The notes beneath the pieces are model-generated. The model saw only the letters and a program-made list of their open reading frames with translations. It did no database searches and was not told the DNA's origin. 64,000 nucleotides of DNA, taken from positions 8,625,501-8,689,500 of the forward strand of contig NC_063983.1 of the NCBI RefSeq assembly GCF_932276165.1, read 5' to 3'. This document shows, piece by piece, positions 44,241 to 55,433 of this stretch. Both the position numbers and the translations under genes were made by a program. Source of the stretch: Plutella xylostella. Lineage: Eukaryota > Arthropoda > Insecta > Lepidoptera > Plutellidae. Position 1 is the stretch's first letter, and the number at the start of each line of letters is the position of its first letter.

Positions 44241-46050
44241 AATGTGAAACCTTGTGATATAAAAGTGTATGGTTCTGTGTTTTTGTTACCTCCTGTGCGG
44301 TTTTTTCGCCAGTCCGTTCACCTGTTTCGCGGCTGTCAATTGTATATGTTTATCTCGTGTCCGCCAGGCGAGATAACGTTGTGACCCATATCAAGTTCCG
44401 TTTAAGGCGCGAGGATTTTCGAATTTCGACCCGGAAAGTGTTGAGCGCGGTACTAACAAAGAGGTTTGAACTTTTTAAACAAGAATCTAAATAGAATAAA
44501 GGTTGGACTGCCAATCAATCTTTGCCGGTTTGTTCTTTGGTAGTTTGCAGCTAGCGATTGAAGTATTTGATATTGTTAAGCTTTTTTTAACCCAAACCGG
44601 TATTTTAATGTGTGTTTAATCTGAATAAAATGTTAGTCCCTTATACATACTTAGGTATGTCCTATGTCGTGGCCTACATTTACCTAATAATTCCCGCTAC
44701 AAATAAATCAAAGGCTTACAGATTCAACCTCTGTACAGATAAGAGGATCCCGCCGTATTGTGTGCGCTATTTGCTTAGAGTTAGTAAACAAGGCTGGTAA
44801 CCGTTTCGAATTACGTTCCATTTTCAATTTGCTACATTTGAACTTCGAATGCACGATTTGTTTACACAACGTTGGCGCGTTCTGATTTTTCATTGTTGTG
44901 TGTTTCGGTCAACATTTGATTGGTGCAACAGCGGTTTTCTCATGTAGTGTAAAAGAAAAAATACTATTGAACATACTCACCACCTACTTCTTGACTGTTT
45001 GTTACTCAATATAGTTTTAATTTTCGTGGGACCTCTTAAGATTCTCTCTAACCTGAGTTTGCAAATACCATTGTCGCTGTCGCGATGGCACGCCAACTAT
45101 CCATTGCTTATGAATGTTAAGATTTATGATGCACTTGAAAATTACATATTGAGATAAGCTTGTTTAAACTAGACGTGTCTGTCTGTCTCTCTCCGTACAT
45201 GAACAGTACTTATTGTGTTCCTAGTAAGTACTACCGCTACCTACTATTAGAATAATGGGGACATTGTTACTTAATCTAAGTTCAATACTTGCTTGATGAT
45301 TTGTAGCACATTCCGACAGAGTCTTTTAGTTTGAAAGGTAGTGTAAGCAATAGATTTCTCACAAAGAAAGGTTGTGTAGGTACTAAACTGAAAAAAAAAA
45401 CAATTCAAACATGCTCGTACAATTTATTTAAAAAAACGCATGACAGACATTACACGCCGCTATCAATTGAAAATAAAGCGCCATGGTGCGTGCCAAAGTT
45501 CAATTGATTTTGATTACAAAAAAACCTATAAATTTAATATCCCAAAATCAAATCTAAATAATTTCCATGTGCCTATTTATTGATAACAGGTGTCCCTTAT
45601 GGTTATTCCAGCCAATTGTAACAGGCATGAATCTGAGTGTAAGTGCATAATGAAATAAACTGCAAAATCACAGGCAAAACCGACAACATCCAGCGGTCTC
45701 ATCGCTGCACACACAGCGCTCCGTCTGAGACTAAATAAAACTCGCCCGCTGCAATCGCAGCCGCCAGACAACGGTTTAAAGTATTTACTTCTTCTTTGAA
45801 TTCGGAACGTCATTTTTTGGCTTTCTTTGCTGCCAGTGTCGGCTGGTTTTTATTTAATTTTTATTCGTTTGTGCCAGTGTTTCGTTTTCGAATGCAAATT
45901 CAGTGTGACTTTATTGTCTTATCTTGCATATTTGACTTTCGAATTAGATTCGGTTTGGTTGAAGAACAATGATGACTCGGATGCATCGCATGTTTAGGTT
46001 AGGTATCCACGTAAGGGTCTTTTACCTAATCAGAATTAATAAAATATACA
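44241..46050. other. AT-rich stretch without a supported gene
   Basis: No exon or element could be supported here. Confidence 0.35.
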
Positions 46051-46059
46051 TATATAAGT

Positions 46060-46126
46060 GGAATGTTCAGGGAGAGACCTTTGCCCAGCAGTGGGACAAT
46101 AGAGGTTAAGAAAAAAAAAAAAAAAA
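46060..46126 (+). mobile_element. RTE-type 3' tail
   Basis: GGAGAGACCTTTGCCCAGCA followed by GTGGGACAATAGAGGTT and an A-run. Only the last codons (ETFAQQW-like) and the tail remain. Confidence 0.6.
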
Positions 46127-46724
46127 ACATATATAGTGTCTCGCGAAATATCGCCATTTCGGGTTTATTTTTGTAGGTATATTATCATAATATTCATTAA
46201 TATTTGTATAGCTGTAGGTACATACAAAGTTTCATTACACCTCCAGTACTTATTATGAAACAAAAAAATATATTATAGAGCATATTAGTCATAGTTCATA
46301 GTTACCGGCCTTGAAAATAATTTGAGCACATAGAACAAAGACATTATGTAGCCACTATTGCGAGGGCAATGCCTTTATGGTCCATGATTCTGACATATTT
46401 TGACACCGGGCTTCTCTAAAACAATGCAAAAACATGATTTATCATTTGTGTTAGTGTTTATTACAGACATCTGACTCAAAAGTACTTAAGTAAAATAAGA
46501 TTTGATGCATATATTTCGCGGTTTATGACTTTGAGGAATTATTTGAAGGTTATTATTAACTCACATATTAGGTATGTCTAGCACTTAGTAATGTACTCCA
46601 TTGAGGTTTAGGCAGATGTGCATTGGTGCATACATTTTTCTTCCTTTGTATGTTTAAGCCTATTTACTAGTTAGGCCTGCGTAAATAAATAACTAACCCA
46701 GATAAGCTATAGCCAGTGCAGTTA

Positions 46725-46902
46725 GGCCCGGGTCTCCTATTTACACGGTAGGTCGCGTCCAGCGTCACGCCGTAGGCCGCGTCTCGATGCTCCCGGATGT
46801 GACGGAGACCGCAGTATTAGTACATTTCTATAGTGAGCATCGTGACGCGACCTACGGCGTGACGCAGTACTCGACCTACGGCGTAAATAGGAGACCCGGG
46901 CC
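46725..46902. mobile_element. 178-bp fold-back MITE with TTA target duplication
   Basis: The ends GGCCCGGGTCTCCTATTTAC and its exact inverse are flanked by TTA on both sides (46722-46724, 46903-46905). The complementarity extends almost to the centre, where GAGCATCG meets its inverse. A 3-bp TTA duplication is typical of PIF/Harbinger elements. It is GC-rich, unlike its surroundings. Confidence 0.85.
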
Positions 46903-47080
46903 TTAATAAATCCTCGTAAGGTGTCAAGTGGCCGGGGCGTCATGGGGTTGCAGCGACATGTCGCATCGCGAACTTAGATTAACAATATACGGACAAGATG
47001 GAGTGTCAGTGAAAAAGAAACATCTAGACTACTCTAGACAAATGACACCTCACTTCTACCACTGAGCTCTTATTTTGAAC

Positions 47081-47285
47081 TAGCTGTTCCCGCGCACTTC
47101 GCTTCGCTTTAAAAAGTTTTCCCGTGGGAATTCCGGGATAAAAAGTAGCCTATGTTCTTTTCCAGGGTCTAGACCGTATGTATACCAAATTTCATTCAAA
47201 TCCGTTCAGTAGTTTTGGCGTGAAAGAGTAACAGACAGACAGACAGACACAGTTACTTTCGCATTTATAATATTAGTTAGGATTA
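47081..47285 (+). repeat. Dispersed repeat, family R3, copy 2
   Basis: Near-identical to 36069-36285, from AGCTGTTCCCGCGCACTTCG to TTTCGCATTTATAATATTAG. Confidence 0.7.
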
Positions 47286-47368
47286 GTTCATTTAAAAGAT
47301 TTGTGACTGTTTTATGTATAATGATTGTGATTAGGTTGGACACGATTTGACAGTAAACAAAGTGCGTA

Positions 47369-47598
47369 CAGTGCCACAAACTTATCTGTTCCGGTGAGAG
47401 GTAGCGTAAATGTCTAATAATATTTCTTCATTATATAAGATTTTAAGTTTGTTTGTATTGTTAATTCGCTCTTGCGGTGTTAATAAAACATATAAACATA
47501 AACCCATCTAATCTATATCAATTATAATTAATGATTAAATAATGAGATATGGATCAATTTAGTTCGCTCTCACCGGAACAGATAAGTTTGTCGCACTG
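47369..47598. mobile_element. TA-flanked MITE, family M2, short copy
   Basis: CAGTGCCACAAACTTATCTG at the left, its near-inverse at the right, and TA on both outer edges. The inverted match continues through GTTCCGGTGAGAG. At 230 bp it is the short form of the family whose ends bound 35079-36480. Confidence 0.85.
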
Positions 47599-48103
47599 TA
47601 CAGATTTTTGCTTTGTTTTTGTATGTGCTGCTGTGACACACCATCTCGGTGTTACGGTAGCTTGTTTCTTTCTAAGGGATATTTTTCTTTCAATAGTGAC
47701 AGGACGTTTCACGACACGTCCATAGAAATACATACATTTCCAGTAGTGTCGTTGCGACCCGTCGTCTACTGCAACGTCGCTGACCGCCAATTGCCACCTT
47801 TATCCACGGCTCTTGGTGCGTGATAGACCGAGAGTTGTCGCACCGATGTGTGTCGCCCACTTTCATTTACAGATCAATTACATGATAACTAGTTTTAGTA
47901 ACGCACGACGACCTATAAATCTAGACTAGTTTTTGTACGAATAATCTGGCTACGCTCTAGCCGATCCATCTGTTCGAGATAGTCTTTTCTTGCGGAAAAT
48001 TGTAATGTAGAAATATGAACAAGGTTCTATTAACCAACAGCAATAAACGACTAACTGGTCTATTTTCGTTCTCAATAAACGTAAGTTTAGGTACATAAAA
48101 TTA

Positions 48104-48183
48104 TTAATCATACATACCGTGTGACCCAGGAGCTTATACCTATACAGTATATCAGCTCCTGAGTCACACGGTATGTTTGATTA
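48104..48183. repeat. Precursor-like hairpin
   Basis: Arms of 30 bases (48105-48134 and 48154-48183) pair with only two mismatches around a 19-base loop. The pairing includes ACATACCGTGTGAC and AGGAGCT. The total of 80 bases is in the size range of a microRNA precursor, but a tiny MITE would look the same. Confidence 0.7.
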
Positions 48184-48402
48184 GATGATATACTTTAATA
48201 TAAATACCAACTCGATCTTAAATTAATTGAAAGTTTAAAGGAAAAATATAACAAAGCCATGATGCCAATATTGTCAATTATAATCATAAAGAGCAATTCA
48301 TTGTATCTACTTAGCCTGTCGCTGTTCTGTGAACATTCACACGGGGTATCGTTTATTCTGTGTGTTAATTAATGTGTTTTTTTTCTTTTTAATACACTCA
48401 CG

Positions 48403-48630
48403 GGCAATGAAACAGTTCCAGTAATAAAGCACCAATTTACTTCTAAACGGAAAAGGCTAGCCTAATGACGCTTTCTGTAACATTGAAGTCCATTTAACAG
48501 AGCAAGAGGATATTGCCAACTTAAAACGTTAATATTTTGTTCAAATTTTCAATGAAATCTTTGAAAATATTGGGATCGTTTGGTGTCTGTATTTTGTGAG
48601 TGGAACTTTTTCGTTGCCCGTGAGTGTATA
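48403..48630. mobile_element. TA-flanked MITE, family M1, copy 3 (best preserved)
   Basis: TACACTCACGGGCAATGAAA at the left pairs with TTTCGTTGCCCGTGAGTGTA at the right, with one mismatch over 20 bp. It is 228 bp without coding capacity. It is the best reference copy for the family members at 1461, 7965 and 52370. Confidence 0.9.
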
Positions 48631-48767
48631 TTACATACAATAAATAAAATAACTGTATTAGGTCTTTAGAAGCGACGAAAACCTTTTGTCACGTATTGAT
48701 GTGCGCGTATATACTGCGCGTCTTGCGCCCCGTGCTAGGATTTCTGAAGTTAACTAATTCATCAAAA

Positions 48768-49432
48768 AAAAAACCCGACTGCACGCTAAAAAGATAAAAA
48801 CAAGCCCCAATGTTAATGGAAAGTATCACAGACGGGGACCAGCAGAGGGTTCACCATTTAGCTGAATGTTACTTAGATAAGTGTGTGGCTTTGAGTGGCG
48901 GTCAAGTTGGTCCCCGCCTGCGATACTATCCATTAACATTGGGGCTTGTTTTCATCTTTTTAGCGTGCAGTCGAGTTTTTTGTTTACTTATAATTATATT
49001 TTTTTATTTGTAACTTTTAGTTGTTTTTATTTTATGAAATTTTATGTCAGTAGTCGGGTTTTATTTTATGTACATTTTTTATTTCAATAACTTTGGTGAT
49101 GTGATTTAAATACGTACAATATGCATATTTTTGTAATGTGCTTCACAAGCCCTTTAATTTGATACCCTACACGGCATAGTTGGAAAAATATTATTTTTTC
49201 GATCATCATTTTATGGCCTTTAGAGGGCGCTACATACATACATTTTAATGTAACGTCGCATAGCCTATAACCATTGCGCAATCAATACGCTTTTAACGAT
49301 ACCTCATACATCAAAATCTATCAAGCCGTTTAGGCTACAGGAGGGAACAAAGAAACAGACAAACATACATACATACATACAAACATACAATCGAAAAACA
49401 TTACCCTCCTCCTTCGGCAGTCGGGTAATAAA
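48768..49432 (+). mobile_element. Dispersed element, family R2, full copy
   Basis: It starts with AACCCGACTGCACGCTAAAA and ends with CTTCGGCAGTCGGGTAA. The first 210 bases are themselves a fold-back: GCCCCAATGTTAATGGAAAG and ACGGGGACCA pair with their inverses at 48913-48985. The rest matches 6240-6597. It has no intact frame. It ends with a TACATACA simple repeat just inside the right end. Confidence 0.75.
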
Positions 49433-49584
49433 GCGTAGTGTTTGTTTTCGTGTAAAAACAACAGGTATTTGTTATCGTGATTCGCTGGGCACTAGTCAGC
49501 GATTCGAGCCGGTGATAACACGGCCGCGGCGGTGCCGGCTAATGTCATACATAAAGGTACCTATTGGTACTTACATATATTAAT

Positions 49585-49965
49585 AAAGTCGCTCAGCGTG
49601 CTATGGAGAGAGCTATGCTTGGGGTTTCTCTGATGGATCGTATCAGAAATGAGGTTATCCGTCAGAGGACTAAGGTTACCGACATAGCTGTCAAAATATG
49701 CAAGCTGAAGTGGCAGTGGGCTGGTCATATCTGCCGAAGAACCGATAACCGTTGGGGTAGACGAGTTCTCGAGTGGAGACCACGAACAGGCAAACGCAGC
49801 GTGGGACGCCCTCCTGCCCGCTGGACTGACGACCTTAGGCGGGTGGCGGGTAGTGGTTGGATGAGGAAGGCCGAGGACCGAGTGTTGTGGCGCTCCTTGG
49901 GAGAGGCCTATGTCCAGCAGTGGATGATTATTGGCTGATGATGATGATGATGATAATACAACAGA
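49585..49965 (+). mobile_element. RTE retrotransposon 3' fragment with (TGA)n tail
   Basis: About 115 codons remain: VAQRAMERAMLGVSLMDRIR, KWQWAGHICRR, VGRPPARWTDDLRRVAGS and EAYVQQW. Then come a stop and a TGATGATGATGATGA tail, which is the normal RTE ending. The frame is open throughout, so the insertion is fairly young. The ATG at 49564 lies in flanking DNA. Confidence 0.9.
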
Positions 49966-51169
49966 AACACAATAACAGAAAGAGCCCCTTATCCGAACGG
50001 AGAGTAACTACCTAGTTTGTAAAAATTTACGTTCATCAGAAAATTGAATATTTATACTATGAATTAAAACATGTGGCTTTGACTTATAATATTTTCCTTT
50101 GGTTGGCTACCAAAATAAACAAACTCAGAGTTTAGAAATGGTACCACAAAATTTGACCCTGTCTAGTTAAAAAAAAATTGCATAAAGTAATGGTTAGTTT
50201 ACTTTACAAATTTTAAATGAGAATTTTCCGAAAAATATAAATATTTTTGTGATAATAATAAGTTTCCCGATCAGCAAAAAAATTATTACCTAAACCATCC
50301 AAAGTACCTAACTAAGTCTAGATTTCATAAACCTATATTATTTCATAAACATGGTTATAAGAATTATGCACGTAATTTTAGATTCGAATTTATCAAAAAG
50401 AGAGAGGTTCAGTACGATAATTGTACAATCATCTTCGATTCTGTTTTCACTTTCGACTATTATTATTTCACTCATACCTAATAAATATGACGTAATCAAC
50501 ACTTTGAGCAAAAACAATCTATATACACTCAGTAGTATGAGTGGTTTTAGTTAGATGTCGGACAGTAAGTGTGTATTGGCTGAAATGATGAGTAGTCCGC
50601 TCCAGACATAATTTAAACCAATTGAGTGTGATCATTGGCGGTTGAAATTTTAGCGCGAATTCTTGGTACGCGTCGTCTTGTAACACAAGTTACACAAGCG
50701 AGTTTTATTTAATGAGCGTGATAATAAAATTAATGTATATGTACTTCAATATAATAGTTATTAACATAAGCTCCAATTTCTCCATAGTCGGTTAGATCGT
50801 AACCAGGGAAAGGTTGATCAATTATACGTCATCTCCATATTAAATTCTTAACCGATGTGTCAAAAGTCAAGCAATAATCCATGGTTATGCTCTAACCCAC
50901 TATGGCGAAATTGGCACTAAGAATATTAGTGCAAATTACGGAAGAATGGCACCCGTCTCTGGTGTGTCCCACAGCTGGGCAAAGTCCTCCTTATAAGCTG
51001 CCCACTAATAATTATATGCATTATTCTGAGGTACGCCGAATTTGTAACTAGCTACATGAACGCAGCGTACACACACTTTAAGAATCAATTAGCATTAGTT
51101 GAGTTAGTTAGTGGCTACGTGAACACGTGCTAACACGATCTGCATGGGGGTTCGGAACTTTCCGACGGT
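49966..51169. other. AT-rich DNA with one retrotransposon tail scrap
   Basis: No gene. 50968-50996 (CCCACAGCTGGGCAAAGTCC) is a minus-strand retrotransposon tail fragment common in moths. Confidence 0.4.
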
Positions 51170-51515
51170 TAGTGTTGCCAACTTAGCGACTTTATAGCTA
51201 GATCGAGCTATTTTTTTGATGTCAGGCAGCTAGACTTTCAGAAATGGTGGTGAAATAAAGAAACTAAGTATTATTTTTACATCACCTTTACAATCGTAAA
51301 GAGTCTTTACAAAATTGCGAATTTCGACGTTTTATTTTCTATTTTTATTTACCAGGTTATATATATAGTTTACAGTCATTTCATCATAGGTTACACCTAT
51401 AGTCTCACTAGCTTCTTTCTAGCTACAATTTTATTCAAGACAAAACAAATACTTCTAATCTGGCTACTTTCAATCCAATAATTACTAGCTACCAGCCTAG
51501 CAGTTGGCAACACTG
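51170..51515. mobile_element. Terminal-inverted-repeat element (hAT-like ends)
   Basis: AGTGTTGCCAACT at the left and AGTTGGCAACACT at the right, with AGCTAG-type words repeated inside both ends. CAGTGTTGCC-like ends are common in hAT elements. No clear 8-bp target duplication remains. Confidence 0.6.
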
Positions 51516-52369
51516 GCGCCAGTTGCAGTTTCTGTTGAAATTAGAATCGGGTTTGTTGTGTTTTCAAATGAGGTGGTGCATTCCGAGTTTTGACGTTTGT
51601 TTGTTTTTGTCACTGGCTGGTCTGATTTGTGTTCTGATTTCGAAATCGCATTCATTTGTTTGGTTTGGTGGACTGTGGACACTATTTCAATCGTTATTTT
51701 TGATCTAACGACAGCTTTACGGTGGTTTTCCTAAAATTTAAAGTTATTGCTCAAAATTTAATAATTTTACGGATTACCTGTAATATGAATTTCGATGAAA
51801 CATCGTTTATTTACCTACCGTTATTAAACGGACATGGCGCCTCGCCTTTAGCTCGATTTAAAATATTCAAAAAATCCCTTTACAGATTTCAGCTTTGATC
51901 AGTGCAGCTCGAATGGAAATGTCTATTTAAAACATTTTTAAATAAAAAATATCTTTTTAATAACTCATCAAGTTATCAGAGGCAAACAGTCTCTTTGGAG
52001 TTTTTTTTTAAATTCATAGATGCTACTGAATTGAATTTTTTATCCTATTGCAATTTGAATTGAATTCCAAAATTGTATCTCCAATCATACAATCTCAACA
52101 TCTATATTGCAATGCAATATCTACCACAGGCAGACATGAAATACTGTGATGGTTCCTCCAAATCTGCTCCAAATAGGTTGGAGGACCTTTGATCTACGCG
52201 TTGTGGTTGCGAGGTCAATTAAGGCAGCCTCTGTGGTTTGCGATAATATGCAGGGGCTCTGTCGCAAATTCATTTTCGCGATAAACGAAGCAACATTTAC
52301 AAAGTAATTACTGATTAATGATGAGTGTTTTTTTTAAGTTTAAATGTATTTTTGATTGATGTTGGTCCC
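51516..52369. other. Intergenic or intronic DNA
   Basis: Open frames at 51497-51708 on both strands show no domain. Nothing further is supported. Confidence 0.35.
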
Positions 52370-52444
52370 GATTATTGTTGTTTTCCGTTAAGGAGTAATT
52401 TGATGCTATTGCAATTGGAACTTTTTCATTGTTCGTGAGTGTAT
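52370..52444 (-). mobile_element. MITE family M1, one-ended fragment
   Basis: When inverted it begins TACACTCACGAACAATGAAA and continues through the family's AAATTACTCCTTAACGGAAA. The other end is missing. Confidence 0.65.
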
Positions 52445-52502
52445 TATTGATTATTGTCAATTTTGGCAAAAACACTTGCCTAGACAATTAATTTTAAGTT
52501 AA

Positions 52503-54242
52503 GGCTCGTTGACACACTCGTGCGAGCTGCTGCCTGGCCAGTAGACAGCTACTCGGTTTGTGTACTCGTACGCCAGTAGCTCGGCTCGCCTTTGCTGTCT
52601 ACACGACACCCAGTCCCAGGCCGAGTCGAGTCGCGGTGTAGTAACACAAAAAACACGGGATCCACTCACAACTGTCCAGCTGGCACTGGCCATAGAGAAA
52701 AGAACACTACGTTTTAAGAGATGGGAGTACAAGGGAAAAAAAAGAAAAAAATACTTTTATTATTTTTTTTATTCACGCGTACTAACAGAGGGTACCAACA
52801 AAACAAAAATGATGACGTACAAAACTGCCAACATAGCCCCGCTGAAATAGTGATGTGCTTCTTATGGATATTTTTTATCGATAACTAGTAAAAAAAAAAG
52901 TGCGAGTGTAAGTTTTACTTTAATTTCAGTTTTACACAATAGGATTTCAGTATTACACAATGACACCAACGTTAAGTCTCGGTTCAACGTTATGTTATGT
53001 TCCTATTTGAACACAAAAATATAATCCATAAAATAAACTCGAGATTTTCCGTTGACGTAAGTGACTATGATATAATGTTGAAATAAAATAAAAGTGGAAA
53101 AATATAATTATATTTATTTATTATAAAATAAAGTGTCTGCAGTAAGTCCCACACATGGAATTGATTTTTTTTTCAATTGTGTTCTTAAAATGTTGTGGTA
53201 GAAAATGATTGCCACAAATTCGTTTAAGTTGATGTAGCTTTCAATAGGCACATAAACCAGATCCTCCTTACCGGTCATCTTAACCCACTGTTTACATCTG
53301 CAAACAACATTTTTATAATTATTATTAAACAATTAAATATTATTTAAGTAGGTATAATAAAAGTCACTGGTAATTTTTGTATGGAGATCCGAATTTGATT
53401 TTCGCTAATTTCCAAAACTAGTAGACAAAAGTTGTTCTGATTGATGAGCTGTGCGTACTAATGATAAATAAAAATATCGATATCGATAAAAAAACATTCA
53501 TGCACTATTGTTGGTTGTGCTGACCCTCCAGTTATTTTATTAGACTTTAACTTTTTTATACATATAAATAATCTAAATCCTATGCTTTAGCCTTTAATTG
53601 TAGCTTACCTTTCCTCATCCAGTGGAAATTTGGCCATGAAAATTCTCTTTTGGCCATCTATACGACCGGCTAGCGGCTCTTAAACCACATATTTCACAAG
53701 TTTTATAAAACATAATTATTATCAATAATATCAAGCAACACTAATAGTTAGGTACCTCCACACAAACACTGCACTTATCCACAGTAATAATAATATATAA
53801 ATAACTGTTAAATCTTAATTTATTTATGATTTAAAATTATTTTTCAAACTAAACGATTGACTGACTGACACTGACAGATGACAAAAGCCAAAGATGTCTA
53901 TGATAGCGTAAAAAGTACTCTGTGAGCGGTGCTCGCCATTATTTTTCGTACGCGTTCCATACTTATTTTTTTCCAGACTGTCTTTCGCCAGACTGGCACT
54001 GGCGAGCTACTGCCGAACGCGTCCAAACGATGCGAGCGGCGGCCGAGCCGCTGTCATGGCGAGTTGCTGCCGGGCGAGCAGGCGAGTGAAAACAAAAAAA
54101 TGTTGAAGTAACTCGGATACGAGCTACTGACTAACTCGCACGTACGAGTTACTCGTAAGTAACGTCCAAACAGTGCCAGTTACTGCAGTGTAGCTACTCA
54201 GAAGGCTGACTCGTACGCTAGCTCGCACTGTGTAAACTAGAC
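52503..54242. mobile_element. Candidate Kolobok-like DNA transposon remnant
   Basis: The left end (GGCTCGTTGACACACTCGTG, then CGAGCT) and the inverted right end (GTCTAGTTTACACAGTGCGA, then GCT) are imperfect inverted repeats. The left end follows TTAA (52499-52502). The right flank shows only a decayed ATTA. Both ends carry many copies of CGAGCTACTG/CGAGTTACT words. A degenerate THAP-like coding region lies inside on the minus strand. THAP domain plus TTAA target is the known signature of Kolobok transposons, so that class is my inference. Confidence 0.5.
53114..53713 (-). pseudogene. Degenerate THAP-domain gene
   Basis: Two exons are visible on the minus strand: 53713-53609 (donor AAAG|GTAAGC) and 53297-53114 (acceptor TTTGCAG). 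Exon 1 starts MFYKTCEICGLRAASR, the Cys pair of a THAP domain. The continuing THAP core (RIFMAKFPLDEERCKQWVKM) lies in another frame of the same exon, so one base has been lost or gained. Exon 2 carries on to KKKSIPCVGLT, which resembles the end of THAP domains, but the expected C-x2-H is not present where it should be. The product as it stands could not fold as a THAP finger. Confidence 0.5.
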
Positions 54243-55433
54243 ATTATACGTAGGTACATATTTATTTTTTGCGACTGTGACCACAGTCCTTGTCAAGGTC
54301 CGTCGCCAAAGTTCGCTAAACTAAAAGTTACCGCGGCATGACATCACATTTGTTATGTCACATCATTTATCGAAGTTCGCAGAGTGACCTTGTCCAGTGA
54401 CCACTCTATTGTGTGATGAAATCGCAGGAAGCGCTCCACAATAGATCTTGCTCTTGGGTTTTTGTTGCGTTAGAGATGCTATCAACAAGATGGAGTATCA
54501 TAATATCAAATAGATATTATCTTTCTTGCGCCGATGATAGGTCTGTAGGTCTTGTTTGATACTGGTCAAATATTTGGCTAAAAGCTCTAACCATTTCGGG
54601 GAACACTGACTGGCGTGCTTTTTTTATAATCTGGATAAATACTAAATAAATGCTTTCTTATAAAAGGGGCCTCGAGGGAAAACAATTGTAATAAGCAATC
54701 ATTCTTTGCAACTGATTTTTATTTAGTAATATTTTTTTTTTAGATATTACATAAAACGCTATTATATACCTATTATCAAACGATCAAGTTCAGGAACGGA
54801 ACTGTATTGCTTTGCGTCCTAAGGAGCCTTAATTATTTGATAAATAGACACCCATTGATATTGCTTATTGTTACGGCGCGACTGTCTTCCTGTATGATTG
54901 GCCTTCATTATAATTACCATCAATTTGATAAACGGGGATAGTTGTTTATAAGTTTTGATCATTGTGCGTTAGGGTAGGTCATTTATCATAATGATATTAT
55001 CATATAGTACGAATAAATAGGTACAGTTCTACCTAATAATAATATTGAAAATCGAAACGTAAAAAAATACCTATCTATTTGTTTTTTATCAGACAAACCC
55101 AATTTATCCAAACAAAGGTACCAGGCAAACATAGATGCGAGGCGGTGCCGATAACGTCTACGTTGCGTGAAATTTTATCACGTCCCAGCTTTATCCCAAG
55201 GTGACAGTCGTGATTTACCGCTGCCTCCCTGGTACACCTATTCCTATTCTGTACCAAGATCTCAGCGGACGAAAGGGTGTTTCGATGTCGGCTATTAACT
55301 CCTCCAAGAAAGGCCCAGACGATGGAATCGATTTTCCATTTATTTTTAAGTGCTTCATGTCTAAACATGTCTTGGTGAAACGTATCGAATATTCGTAGTA
55401 AGAGTGAGTTTTATTGTAAGTTTGCGTGTCGGC
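54243..55433. other. Intergenic or intronic DNA
   Basis: No sure gene. 55075-55400 has overlapping open frames on both strands (97 and 65 codons) in sequence that is less AT-rich than the flanks. No domain is recognised. Confidence 0.35.
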
